From Niebla homalea (taxonomy: Eukaryota > Ascomycota > Lecanoromycetes > Lecanorales > Ramalinaceae): a stretch of 64,000 nt of DNA. Position numbers and translations under genes: made by a program. The notes below the pieces were generated by a model. That model did not search any database. It was not told the DNA's origin and worked only from the letters and a program-made list of their open reading frames with translations. The number at the start of each line of letters is the position of its first letter. The stretch's first letter is position 1. Location of the stretch: NCBI GenBank assembly GCA_019925105.1, contig JAHGAU010000001.1, positions 248,001-312,000 of the forward strand, read 5' to 3'. Below are positions 36,811-49,375 of the stretch, piece after piece.

Positions 36811-38067
36811 ATATAATTATTATTATTAGTTTATTAATATCTTAACTGGCCGTTTATTGGTTATAACTACCTTTTTAAATAATCTCTTAACTCCCCGCTG
36901 AATAACTCTCCTCAAGATTGATTATTATTACCTTTACCATTATTATTAAAACGTATCCCTTAATATTATTAAAGATCTCCCTAATTACTATAATAAATAA
37001 AAGCTTAAAATTAATATAATTAATATCCATAAATCCTTAACCTGCTCGGATCGAGTAGTAGCCAAAAAAAAAGGAATTTATTCACTTAGACCGCTTATAA
37101 GTCGCTTACGAGCATCCAGGAAAACTTACGAGCGCTAATAAGGGCCGTGCTTGGAATAAGATTATAAGGGTATATATTAATCCAAAGAATAACTATAAAG
37201 AGTAAAAGTATAAATATTCAACAGAAAAGCCTTTTATTAATATACGTTAAGCTAACTTATCCCTTATAATTAATAACTGGGATAGATAACCTGAGTAACT
37301 CCCTTATATATTATTAACGTAATAAATATGTCTGTCTACCAGGTATACCGCTTGATAACCCTTATAAGCCAATATACTTATAATATTACCCACCCCCTTT
37401 TTAAGATATTAACCTCCATATATAATAGATAATAACTCTTATAAAAACCAAAAACTTAAGGAGTAAAATGATATCGTTATAGTTAATAAGAGATAAAAGA
37501 TGTAAGATCGTAAAAACCGAAAAACATCAGTAAATCTGCGACCTGCTCGGATCGAGTGAATAAAAAAAAGGATTTATTTACTTAAACCGCTTATAAGTTA
37601 CTTATAAGTATCTAGGAAAACTTATAAACGTTCCAAACGGTCTTAAGCGGGTAAAAAAAAGTTAAAAATAAAAACGTTTAAAGTATTAAAATAACGGTTT
37701 TTATCTTTTATAATTTTTTTTATTAAGCTTTCTTAACAATAAATATACCCGTAACCCCTTTTATAAGCCGTAATATTTAACGTTTTTAAAAATAAACTAT
37801 AGATTCGGTTAATTTAGTTAAAAGTTACCCTTAAAGCTAATAATTTATCCTTAAGGGGGGGTAGTTAAAGGGGGGATAATTTAATTAAAAAAACGTTAAG
37901 TCAAAAGATTCACGAGTAACTACGAAACTTATGAATAAACCGGATATTCGCGAGCGTTTAAAGGTTAAGTGAAAGGGGATATACTTTTAACCTACTTAGC
38001 CTACTCGCTTACACTCGGAGTACTTATATATTGGTTCACAAATTTACAGATGAAATCAATATAATAT
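36811..38067. repeat. AT-rich tract with a pair of ~105-bp direct repeats
   Basis: Two diverged direct repeats, about 37027-37130 and 37527-37630 (spacing 500 bp), share CCTGCTCGGATCGAGT, an A-run, GGATTTATT and GCTTATAAGT. They could be LTRs of a very small element or a tandem duplication; termini and target duplication are not visible. The rest is RIP-altered and unassigned. Confidence 0.4.
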
Positions 38068-38082
38068 CCAAGGAATAATTGA

Positions 38083-38810
38083 TTGATTAATTGATTGATT
38101 GATCTATATACGAGTCTAGCTACTTTAAGCTAATTTCAGCGTTCTATAATGTTAATGGTTAGGTTATAATTATTTTAATATTTATATTTATTTTAAACTT
38201 ATTACTTTAATTTAAAAGGGAAAAAGAAACCGTAATCGGTTAACTTAACCTTAAATTACCTTAAATACTAACCTGATTTAAATTAAAACCTCTCCTTTAT
38301 AATTATTTACCTTAATATTACGATTAAGTCTTTATATTAATCCGATTAAAATTAATAATTACTTTAAATCCTTAATTTATTATTTTTATTAAATTTTTTT
38401 TACTTTTTAACATTATAATTTATAATAAAAATTTAATAATAATATTACGCTTAATTAAAAAGAAATAGCTTTAATTATATAATATTACTTTTCTTAACGT
38501 TTAAATTTTATTTTAAGTATTTTATTATATAATTTTTCGGATTAATTTTATTTAATCTTAATTTTAATTTTTTAATATTAAATCCTTATAACCCTTTTTT
38601 ATTAACCCTATATAGCAATTAAGTTTATTAAGGTTAACTACGGGTACCGGTAAATTACCGGATATTTATCATTCTTTTATTTATATTAATTACGTAATTT
38701 ACCGGATAAGGTTTAAGGGCTCTTAAAGAAATCGTCCTTTATCCTTAAAATATTTAATTAGTCTATAGTTTATCTTCTGCACTCAAAAATGCCATTCCGT
38801 TACGCTCGCC
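38083..38810 (-). mobile_element. 728-bp retroposon, copy 1 (SINE-like, LINE-type tail)
   Basis: Flanked by a 15-bp target duplication CCAAGGAATAATTGA (38068-38082 and 38811-38825). Read on the minus strand it starts GGGGCGAGCG and ends in a (AATC)n tail. Copy 2 at 49376-50406, once its internal 304-bp insertion is removed, is 727 bp and starts at the same base, so the 5' end is fixed rather than randomly truncated. The last ~60 bp before the tail resemble the LINE 3' end at 30,130-30,198. Confidence 0.75.
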
Positions 38811-38825
38811 CCAAGGAATAATTGA

Positions 38826-39944
38826 AATATATACTTTTTTTCTTTAATAATTTAATATTCAAGTTATCCTTAGTTTTATAATTAATTATAAAGGCTTAAT
38901 TTACGTAGGTATTAACGGTAAAATTTAATTATTATATTAACTATATATCTAAACTTATTCTTATTCTTATTAATATTATATTATTTAAGATTTAGATTAT
39001 ATTTAACCTAATTAACTTTATATTATAAATATCCGTTTGAGAATTAAGAATAAAATATATTATGTATAATTCATTCCTTTTAATTATTAATAATAATTGT
39101 ATTTATTAAAATAAATTCTTATCTAAATAATGATTGTTTTATTATCCTTAAGAAACCGGTTGTCATGGTTCCAAGTGGCCTTGCTCCCGTGCTCGGCCTA
39201 CTTGCCCTATAAGGACTAGCTCCCGGGGGGTCTTAGCGTATACACCTTTTACGCGTCCACCACCTATCCCTCGCTTTATCGATACGGCAGTAAAGCGGCA
39301 ACTATACCTGTTTAGGTAATATTGTCGATAAATATCCGGTATCTTCGCACAACGTTTATTTATTAATGGGAGACCCTCCTTATAAACCCTTTATATTAAC
39401 GTTATTATTGTTACGTTTTAATTAATTAATAATTATAAATAAAATCAATAAATTTAAAGCCTTTAACACCTTAAATACGGTCCCAGAAACCATTAAAAGT
39501 ATCATTATTAATAAGTTAATCATCGAAGAACTTATAGTTTATACGTAAAACCTACGGGATCTTAATTATTAACCTATTTAATATAATATGAAACTAACGA
39601 CGATATAGATAAAGGAGCTAAATATTATTAAGCCGTTTAAGTACTTTAAGCTATTTATACCGGATCAATAATGAAATTATATAATTATTTATATTAATTA
39701 TAATATGTTTAAGAAACGTAACGATCGATTTACTTAACAATAAGAGTATAAGCTGGCCAATAACGGCCCTAATCAATTTAAAGCTTATCTATAGATTGAT
39801 ACTATTAATAGTAAGATCGGTATTTTTATAGGTATTATATTAATAGTTAACGTTATTAGAGTTATTAAAATAAGTATACTTTAAAGTTTATATATAAATA
39901 TTAACCGTTCCCCAAAAACTTACTCCGTAGGTTTTTTAAGAAGT
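38826..39944. other. RIP-degraded tract with possible LTR start at 39163
   Basis: A less mutated segment at 39163-39365 begins TGTCATGG and could be an LTR. The plus frame after it (about 39,430-39,800) reads like a capsid-type ORF (NKFKAFNTLNTVPETIKSII), but no partner repeat was found in the window. Confidence 0.35.
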
Positions 39945-40194
39945 TGGAAAGGAGGAGAGTATGGAGGATACCGAACTTGCGGATAAGTATATAAAGGAAT
40001 GAAAACATTAAAAGGGTTAATTAAGGATAGAATCGATTCGTATATACTCTGAAAAAGAAGGGTATAACGAATTATAATAGCATACTTTATATACCTTACT
40101 TACTTATATAGGGGCTTCGGCCCATCTTCAATTACACTCTATTTACTCCTTTATTTTGGCCCCTTTTGCACTTTCATTCCTTCCCATCTTTTCT
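39945..40194 (+). mobile_element. 250-bp LTR-like element, copy 1 (TG...CT ends)
   Basis: Begins TGGAAAGG, ends TCTTTTCT, flanked by GAAGT on both sides (39940-39944 and 40195-40199). It contains a TATATAGGGG box followed by GCTTCGGCCCATC, like a promoter with a transcript start. Two other copies have exactly the same length (45377-45626 minus; 45841-46090 plus). Confidence 0.75.
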
Positions 40195-40690
40195 GAAGTA
40201 AAAAAGTCATAGGCTTAATTAATAAATATAATATAATTTAGGTAATAAATTTAAGTCGTTAATAGAATATTAAATTTTATTTAAAATCTCGAATCCGGAA
40301 ACCAACCTTTTTAACGGTAATAATAACTTTTTAATTAAAGTCCAGGACTTTTTAAATGGCTTTAAGGCTATAAACCGCTAACAAATCAAACCTGGGAGGG
40401 ACGTCTTTATAAATAAACAATTAATTCAATAAAAGGCTTACTCTGAAAATACTATAAATATTACCGTTAAAGCCGTAAAAATAAGGTTTAAAGTCTATTT
40501 ATTCTGCGTCGATAACTACCTTTATAACTTCCGGCCTATATTTAAAGCTATAAAGATTAAAGGTATTCGTAAAAGCCGTAAGAAAAAAGTATTATTAAAG
40601 ACTTTAAGGGTGATTATTAAGCCCCTTAAGGCCTTATTATTACCATTGTTCAAAGTATATCGTCTTTATCGATAACTTTTTTATTAGGAC

Positions 40691-41318
40691 TGTCAGGGCT
40701 CAGGGGTGTTAATAGCTCAGGAGTAGACCCTACCGGGCCTACCCCGGGCTTGGCCCCGGGTTAATCCGGTACCCAGGAGTGTTACCGACTGGGTATATTA
40801 AGGCCTTTAGCCCCTTTACTCTTATACCTTTATACTTTAATGTTTCTTAACCACCTTAAAGGGGCTTATACTTTAATATTATATTAAAATTAACCTATTT
40901 ACGTTTTCATAAAGAATAATAAGGTAAAATAAAGACTTTCATTAATAATACTTATTAATAGCGGACGGTAAGCCGATAATTAATAATAATATTAAATAAG
41001 CGGTAATTATAATTAAAACGTATAATAATTAATATTCGGACGGGTGTTAAAAAAACGTTCATAATTAGAACAAGAAATTATAATAGCTTTAAATAAATAA
41101 ATATTAATTTTATCAAGCTATATAAAGAATTAATTTAAGGGTTAAGCCTTAATAAAGTAATTTAAAGGTTATAAATAAAGTAAACCTTAAAGAAACTATT
41201 ATAAATCCAATTAAAAAAAAACTTATAAAAGCCTATAGAATCCTTGTTTATTATTTACCTTTTTATTCCTTAAAACCTTTAATTAAGATATTTAATTTTA
41301 TACTTTTACTATAATATA
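40691..41318 (+). repeat. Gypsy LTR, left copy
   Basis: Homologous over its length to 52619-53266. The first ~150 bp keep a GC-rich palindromic segment (CCTACCGGGCCTACCCCGGG). Confidence 0.65.
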
Positions 41319-41654
41319 GGGTATTTAATATCCGGAAGGAAAATATTTTAAGGAATATTCTTTAATATAGGGGAATAATATTAATTTTATTATAATATAA
41401 ATTTTATTATTTTACCTTACGATATTACTTTTATAATACGGAAGCCACTTGGTAAGAAGGATTAATAAACCTGTCCTTTTCCTTTTCCTTTACTTTTTTT
41501 TAACTTACCTTTATCCTTTTCTTATTTGAATCTACCTTTTATTTATACTTTATTTATTATAAATATAGATAATAAGTTTTAATAACTTCCTTAATTAGAG
41601 GCTTTTTCAGGTTTTAAATATAACTTATAAAGCGGTTCTTAAGGTAACCCCGAT

Positions 41655-43251
41655 TGTTAAGAACGTGGTAAGTGTAATGTATGATTAATGTGATTATTGA
41701 GTAGCTAGGTAGGTAGCTATGGATTTGAGTAAGTGTGCGCGCCAAGACCCCTGGGAGCTACCCGCTATACTTATATCTACTGCAGACTGTAATACTACGT
41801 ATATGCGTATACGCCGTTTTATAACAATATACCGGCCAAAAGACAAAAAAGTAACGCCCTTATTATATATTATTACCCTTAATATAATATTATTTATGCC
41901 CTTATTAATAATAGTTATAATATATTTAAAGCCTTGAGAATATTAAAGAAGTGAAAAGAATAAATGGTGGTAACGTATAAGGCAGGTATTAATATCATAT
42001 ACTAAGAAAAACCGTAAAATATAAGCCGAAAAACCATTGTAATCCACCCGGTTTATAATCGTGGTTTTAATTAAGCTAAAAAGCTTGAAAATAAAATCTC
42101 CAATGTTTTACCGGGGTCGTATCTTAAGTGGGTTGCTATAACAATGGCTTTTATGGTTAAGTACTAAAGTATTTAGTTTAATATTCGATTTACTTAATGT
42201 AGTTAAGGTCTTATAATAAAATAATAAATATAATAACTTATAACGGAGTAGGTAAAGGCTTTAAAGCCGACTTTATTGCTTGTATTAACGGTAAAGTATA
42301 AAGAGTAAAGTAGAAATAAATCTATTCCTTTTACTTTACTGCTTATTATAGCTTTAATAATATAGGTATTAATATTGTACGTTATAGAATAACGGTTAAT
42401 ACAGGTAATTTACGATTTGGTAGTGGGAGAAAGATCTTGCGGGGAGGGGTTAAGGGAGGCTTTATAAGTTATAGCGGCCGTACAAGGGGAGCAGCCAGTT
42501 TTTATATAGTAGCTTTACGTCGTAACGCTTACTTTTACTTCGGCTTCTGTAATATAAATTTCTTATAGAGGTCTTAAAGTATGATAATAGGTAAAGGTGT
42601 TAATAATACTTTAAAGTAGATTGATTTAAACGCGAGGTACTTAATAAGCGTTTTCAGAGGTGCGTAACGTATGTAAAGATTATAAATAATAAAATAAGCG
42701 TTTATTTAAGAATTTAATAAGCTAAAAGAGGTAAATAATATTAAGCTGAATCGTAAGCTTTATAAGAATGTTAAAATGAATAATTTAAACGACGTAAACA
42801 ATTTAAGACAGTATATAGATAATAAGGAGTTTACTGAATAAATAAATAAAAGCATAATAAACTTAATAACCAATTAAATAAATCTGATTAAAACAATTAA
42901 TAATAAATACTATAGATACTCGGGTTTAAGCTATAAGTTAAGATATATAATATGTCACCAAAATAAGATTTTTAAGTAACCTCTGGGTACTATAGGCTTT
43001 AATTCGTAACGAGATAATGGAATCGAATTATTATATATATAATAATATATAAAGGACCGATATAGCTATTACTATTATTTATTAAGAACGTGGTAAATAT
43101 AATATATAATTAATATAACTGTTAAGTAGTTAAGTAGGTAGCTATGGATTTAAGTAAGTGTACGCGCCAAGACCCCCAGGAGTTACCCGCTATGCTTATA
43201 TCTACCGCAGACCGTGATGCTACGTACATGCGCATGCGCCGTTTCATAACA
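41655..43251. mobile_element. Non-autonomous LTR element, family A (1,597 bp)
   Basis: LTRs of exactly 172 bp at 41655-41826 and 43080-43251. They begin TGTTAAGAACG (TATTAAGAACG in the second) and end ATAACA, giving TGTTA/TAACA inverted termini. The 5-bp target duplication CCGAT (41650-41654, 43252-43256) is perfect. The 1,253-bp interior shows no pol motifs; some frames around 42,660-42,860 are charged and helix-like but are not assignable. It is inserted in the gag region of the Gypsy element. Confidence 0.85.
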
Positions 43252-43489
43252 CCGATTAATTAATATAATTTATTAAGGATAAAACTTTTTAATTAAGTAT
43301 AAAAAATAGCGACTTAATAAATTATTTAATAACCGGGAACCCGGTATCCGATAATTTTTATAAAGGATATAAAGAATATTTTATTTATTAATTTTACTAT
43401 AAATTAAAGGATATTACCTTAAAGGACTTAATTAAAGGTATTGCGTACCTTCTAAAGACCCTTATTTATTTTTTTACTTTTTAATTTAT

Positions 43490-45811
43490 TGTCACGAGAA
43501 ATGCGGTATATATAAAGTGAGTGGGTGTAATATGTATGATAAGTAGCTATTTAGCTATAAAAGTGCGTAATATAAGTATATGCGCCAAGCAATACGGAAT
43601 AAGGTAAGTCTGATCCGTGCTAAGGAATCCTCCTATGGTCTATATCGTAATAATATATTTATAAAAAAGAGAAAAAAGCGACGTTTACGTCGTATTATAT
43701 CCACCATAAAATACCATAAATATTAATAGCCTCAGTAATAAAGGTAACCAAGAGTAAGCCTTAAGTATATAGATAACGTTATTCGTATATATAGTTATTA
43801 AGAAGTAAAGGGTAATAAATTCGTATATTGAAAAAATAACCGAAAAAACCCTAAGTTAAGCAATTCTCGTAATTTACCCGGGAAATAATGGTAATTTTTA
43901 AGGATTACGATTAAGTTAAATTACTTAAAAACGTAATTTCCGAGGTATTTTTAAGTTATAATATACTTAATCCGTAAGTAATTTCTAAGTACGCTAACGG
44001 TATCCTTATTTATTAATAAGATTATAACCTTTTTAACAAATATTATTAAAGTTAACTTTAATATATTTAAGGACGTTATCGTTAAAGATATAAAGGAAGG
44101 GACTAGGGTTATCGTCGTTAATAAACTCGGCCTAATATATTAACACGTAATTCGCAATAAGGAATTTTAAGCCTAAGTAAAAACCTTAATTTAAGTAGCT
44201 ATTACGGGGTAAATAAGGACGTCGATTACAATTGAATCGTTTATTGCGATCGTAGTTGTTAATAGCGGTATTTAATATTACTTATCATAAGTAAAGTAAT
44301 AGATTCAACGGTATTAAGTAAGTAAATTTATTAAAAGCACGGTATTACTTAAACTATACGATTTAACAAATTTATACTTAAGTTATAAAGAGATTTATAT
44401 CTGAACCAGGGAATAATAATATACTCTACAAGGAGGGTTTAAATTTAATAAAGGTTAATTGTAATTTACTCTTTAAGTCGTAATTAAGTCTTATAATTAA
44501 AGTTATAACTTAATTAATAAATATAGTTATGGGTTTCTGGTCTGCCGCGTTTTTACGGGTATACCGTATTTAATTTAATTAATTAAGGAGTTAATATCTC
44601 GGAATACCGAATCGAGATTTAAATGCATCGTAAAGGAAACCCATTTTACTTAAAAGCCCTTTTTATATTATACCACTTATTTGTAAAGTTTCCTAGTTAT
44701 AGGCCTTATTTAATCCACTTTAGTTTATAAAAATGAAAACGAAGTGGTTTTTAATAAATTTAATAAATTTGATTTTATAAACGGTTTTAAGCCTTTTAAT
44801 AAAAATATAAACGCTACCGGTATTATTAAAGTATTTAAGTTCTTTAATATGGAAGCGATCTTTTTCTGAGGATAAAGCTAAAGTCGTAATTTTCTTCTTT
44901 TCCTTTTTTTATAGGGTATTATTATTGCTGAAGTTTTCTTTAATATAAAAAGTATTATATTTTCTATATATAAATAAGCGTACTTTAAAAGCGGTAACTT
45001 TATTAATAAGCTCTTTATTTCTCTTTTTAATAGTTTTAAATTCTATATTAAAAGCGGTTTTTTAATTTATAAGGGCTTTTATTATAATAATTGGGTTATT
45101 TATAATTAAAAGCTTTTTCTTTTTATTATTAAGTTTCTAGGGTTCTTATTAAGGATTTTAAGGAGGCTATGGTATTTGTCCTAAGCGAGTAATACGGCCT
45201 TATTCGTTTTCCGATATAAGATAATATAAGGATAACGTCGAAGGGCCTTTTAAAGGGATTAACGATTTAAGTGTTAGAAAAGTACGTTTAACGTAGTTGG
45301 GTGAAAATTATAATATTATTACCTTAAATTAAGGCAGATAGAAGTTATACTTAAAGCTATAAAAACTATTAGACTCAGAAAAGATTGGAAGGAATGAAAG
45401 TGCAAAAGGGGCAAAAATAAAGGAGTAAATAGAGTGTAATTGAAGATGAGCCGAAGCCCCTATATAAGTAAGTGAGGTATAGGAAGTATACTATTATAAT
45501 TCATTATACCCTTCCTTTTCAGAGTATATACGAATTGATTTTACCCTTAATTAACCTTTTTAATATTTTTATTCCTTCCTATATTTATCCGCAAGTTTAG
45601 TATCCTCCATACTCTCCCCCTTTCCAGACTCTAATTATTATTATTATTCATTACGAGAAATACGGTATATGTAAAGTAAATAAATATAATATATATAATA
45701 AGTAGCTATCTAACTATAAAGGTACGTAATATAAGTATATACGCCAAGCAATACGGAATAATGTAAGTCCGATCCGTACCAAGGAACCCTCCCATGGTCC
45801 ATACCGTAACA
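43490..45811. mobile_element. Non-autonomous LTR element, family B (2,322 bp)
   Basis: LTRs of exactly 163 bp at 43490-43652 and 45649-45811, flanked by a perfect 5-bp target duplication TTTAT (43485-43489, 45812-45816). The LTR contains GCGCCAAGCAATACGGAATA and CCATGGTC, and a solo copy lies at 49016-49185. The interior lacks recognisable pol and carries a 250-bp insertion (45377-45626). It is inserted in the Gypsy gag region. Confidence 0.85.
45377..45626 (-). mobile_element. 250-bp LTR-like element, copy 2
   Basis: Same 250-bp unit as 39945-40194 but inverted, flanked by GACTC on both sides (45372-45376, 45627-45631). It sits inside the family B element, so it is younger than that insertion. 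Confidence 0.75.
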
Positions 45812-45840
45812 TTTATAATACTTAAGAGATTTAAGGAATT

Positions 45841-46090
45841 TAGAAAGGGGGAGAGGATGGAAGATACTAAACTTATGGATAAATATATAAAGGAATAGAA
45901 ACATTAAAAGGGCTAATTAAGAGTGGAATCGATTTATATATACTTGAAAAAGGAAGGATATAACGGATTACTATAGTAAGCAACCTATACCTTATTAACT
46001 TATATAGGGGCTACGGCCCATCTTCAATTACACTCCATTACTACCTGCTATTTTATTACTTTTACTCTTTAATCACTTCCCATCCTTTCT
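45841..46090 (+). mobile_element. 250-bp LTR-like element, copy 3
   Basis: Same length and orientation as copy 1. It begins TAGAAAGG (TG to TA by RIP) and ends CCTTTCT. Its flanks GAATT (left) and GAAGT (right) match at four of five positions. It lies in the Gypsy gag region. Confidence 0.65.
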
Positions 46091-48648
46091 GAAGTCATAA
46101 AGTAATTAAACCTTTTACGTTAAAAACGTAATATTAATATATAATATTATAAGGACGTATATAATAAAATATAATTTTTAAAATAAAATTAAACGATATT
46201 AAGAAGGATTTATAATTAAAAATTAATTAAATTACCCGCTTATAATAATAAAGCTTCAAAAGTTCCTTTTTTCCGGAAAATATAAACCATTTTAAAGGGT
46301 TAAAATCCGTAATCATAAATTAAAAGGTTAAAACGTAAACCTTATTATTAAGCTTAAAAATCTTTAATAAAAAATTTAACATTTTTACTTTATTAATTTA
46401 CGGTATTTTTAATTTTTTATAAAAACTTAAGTTTATCAAAAACTTAAGTTTATTAAAATTAAAGATCCGGAACCTTTTATAAAGGACTATTATAATTAAT
46501 ATCGTTTCTTTAAACGGTATATTATTATTAAACTTTTTATTAATAAGGATTAATATTTAATTATATTAACTTAAATTAATTATATTTTAATAATATTAAG
46601 CTTAAAAGTCCTGAAATAATTAAAAATAAAATATAATAAAACTATTTCATTAAGTTTTTAAACCTTTAAGGAATTTTAAATTTTCTTAAATGAAATCTTT
46701 AAAAACATTAATTAGAAAAAAGATTAAATTAATAATTTTTAAACTTTAAGAGTATTTAATAAGAATAAACTTATAATTTTTTACTTCAACTTTACTTATT
46801 TAAATAAGGTCTTTAAGTACGTAAATCTTAAAACGAACTTAAAGATTATAGGTCGTAAATTAATCATTTAACTTTTTAATTAACTTTATAAGATTTTTTT
46901 TAAAGAAATTATAACTGAAATAACTTAAAAGAAACTTCAGTATACTTAAAGAAGATAAACCGTTTTTAACGTTTAAGTCATTACCGTTAATAAAAAACGT
47001 TTAAGTTTAATAAAGCCTTTATTAAGGAAATTAAGGAAATTATAAGAACCCGTATTATTTCCTTTAAACTTACCAGTAAAATAAAAGGTTTTAAAGGGTC
47101 CGGTTTTTAATGAATTACTTCCGTTATTATAAAGTTAGCCCTTTTGTTAGACGTTAAATACTTTATTTATTAAGGGAATTATTTTTAAGCCGATTATTTT
47201 TAACGTTAATATAACCATAATAATACCCGGGAATACTTAATTTAAGTTTATTATATCGCTTAAAATTTAAATAAAAAGTTTACTTAAAACCTTAACGGCT
47301 AAACCTTTTATACCTTTAAAGATACCTTATTAAAAGACTCGGATAAATTAATCAAAAATTAAGTTTTACAAAAATTATTATAAAAAATAAATATATATAT
47401 TATTTCTAAATTTTTATAATCGGGTATACCAATAATATCGAAAAACCCTTTAATATTTAAGATAGTAAACCCTAGATTATTAACGGGTTTATAAATTATA
47501 AAGATTAATATATTTTTTTTTCCTTTTTAATTAATTGAAATATTACCACTTATTATTTTATTAATAAACAAATTATCTTTAAAGTTTATATAATATTTTA
47601 AATTTTGTTTTAGCTTTTTTTCAATTTAAGTTTATTTAAGATTATAAAGGAAAATATTTATAATTTATTACTTATATAATTTATCTTTAATTAATTATAA
47701 AGGGTTAGTTAAAAAGTTAATCTTTTATATTTATTATCCCGCTTAAAATATACGATATAATCCATAAAAACCCTTAAATAAAACAATATAATATATTCGT
47801 TTACTTTATAATTAATAAGATTTTCTTTCTATTAAATCAATATAATTATAATAAGGTTAATTATTAAAATATAAAATTTATTCCAGAATTCTTTTAAATT
47901 ATAATTTTCGTTTATTAAACTTTAAATATATTCTTAAAAAGTAAGAAATTAAAGCTATTAAACTTTTTTTTTAAAAAAAGAAACTATTAAATAATTTTCC
48001 TTTCTTAAAATTTATTAAGGAAGAAAACCCTTTTTTATTTAAAGTTATTAATATAACGGTTTTATATATTATTATAAGGACTTAAAAGGAAAAAGGGATT
48101 AAAACTTTTTATATTTTAATAACGGACTTAAATAATTACCTAAATTTCTTTAATAATACTTTAATTAATATTTTAATTATAAAAATTTATAAAAACAACT
48201 TTATAGAAAAAGTAGTTTTTATAAATAAGATTACGGGTAAACTTTTAACAGAATATTACGATTTTAAGGATGTCTTTAATCATATAAATGTAAATAAATT
48301 TTTTCTATACCGGGATTATAATTATAAAATTAACTTAACCTTTAAAAGGATTCCTTTCTGGAATTATATTTATTCACCTTCAAGCTATAAACTTTAAAAA
48401 GTAAAAAAATATGTTATTAAAAACTTAAAAAAAGGATTTATTGAACTTAATAAAGTCCCCTATAAATCCTTTATCCTTTTTACCTTTAAGTTTAATAGCG
48501 ATTTATAACTATACGTAAATTACCGTAGTATTAACGTTATTATTAAAAGGAATCGATATTTTATTCCCTTAATAAAAAACGTATTATTTTAAATTACCGT
48601 TTATAATAGATTACCCCTTTAAAATATTATCGTAACCTTTAATATACT

Positions 48649-48981
48649 TATTAGCAGCTAGCGCCATCTCTGCGCCGGCGTTATAGTGGTGCGCCATACT
48701 GCTGCGCTAAGGTAGGCCGTTAAGCCTTGGTAAAGGGCCTTGGCAACGGCCTTAATATACGTTATTCATAAGCCGTAGCTTAATAGGCGTAAAGCGGGGT
48801 AGTTATTACCTTTATTTTAAGTAAAGGTTATACCTTAATTTATTTTAAGTTCTTTAAGAATTAATCTTATTACCAATTTACTTATTAAAGTGGTACCCAA
48901 GTATCCAGACCGTAACGTCACGTCTTCTACATCCACCTTTACTAGTCCCGCCGGCGTGCCGCCAGCGGAGTCAGTCTAACA
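48649..48981. mobile_element. Solo LTR, family C (333 bp)
   Basis: Begins TATTAGCAGC (from TGTTAG) and ends AGTCTAACA, so the original ends are TGTTAG/CTAACA. The flanks are ATACT (left) and ACACT (right), a 5-bp duplication differing by one C-to-T change at CpA. It interrupts the Gypsy reverse-transcriptase frame. Confidence 0.75.
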
Positions 48982-49015
48982 ACACTCCATATATATTTAA
49001 AGAATTAAAACCTTA

Positions 49016-49185
49016 TGTCACGAGAATGCGGTATGCATGGTGATAAAGTAATAAATATATGAATTATATATAGCTATGCCTATCTAGCTATGTAGGTGCC
49101 ATATAAGTGTACGTATACCAAGCAATGCGGAACAAGGTAAGCCCGCTCCGTACCAAGGAATCTTCCCATGGTCTGTACCGTAATA
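49016..49185. mobile_element. Solo LTR of family B (170 bp)
   Basis: Homologous to the family B LTRs; starts TGTCACGAG and ends GTAATA. The perfect target duplication CCTTA is at 49011-49015 and 49186-49190. It also lies within the Gypsy RT frame. Confidence 0.8.
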
Positions 49186-49375
49186 CCTTACGATATTTAT
49201 TATTTTATTAAACGTTTTTAAATATAAAGTTATATTTTTCAGCTTAATTAATTATCCCGTTTTATATCAATAATATATAAATAAGATTTTATTTAACTAT
49301 TTAAATATTTTTATTTAAGCTTATTTGGATAATATTATTACTTATAATATTATAAAGAAAAAATATACTTAATAT

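Noticed and set aside
37027..37630. CRISPR-like or regularly spaced array
   Set aside because: Only two diverged repeats 500 bp apart; fungi are not expected to carry CRISPR arrays.
41719..41937. 72-codon plus-strand frame
   Set aside because: It lies across the family A LTR and its interior; it is not a gene.
39945..46090. One LTR element with the 250-bp units at 39945 and 46090 as its LTRs
   Set aside because: It would cross the Gypsy element (40691-53266) without being nested, and copy 1 has its own perfect target duplication.
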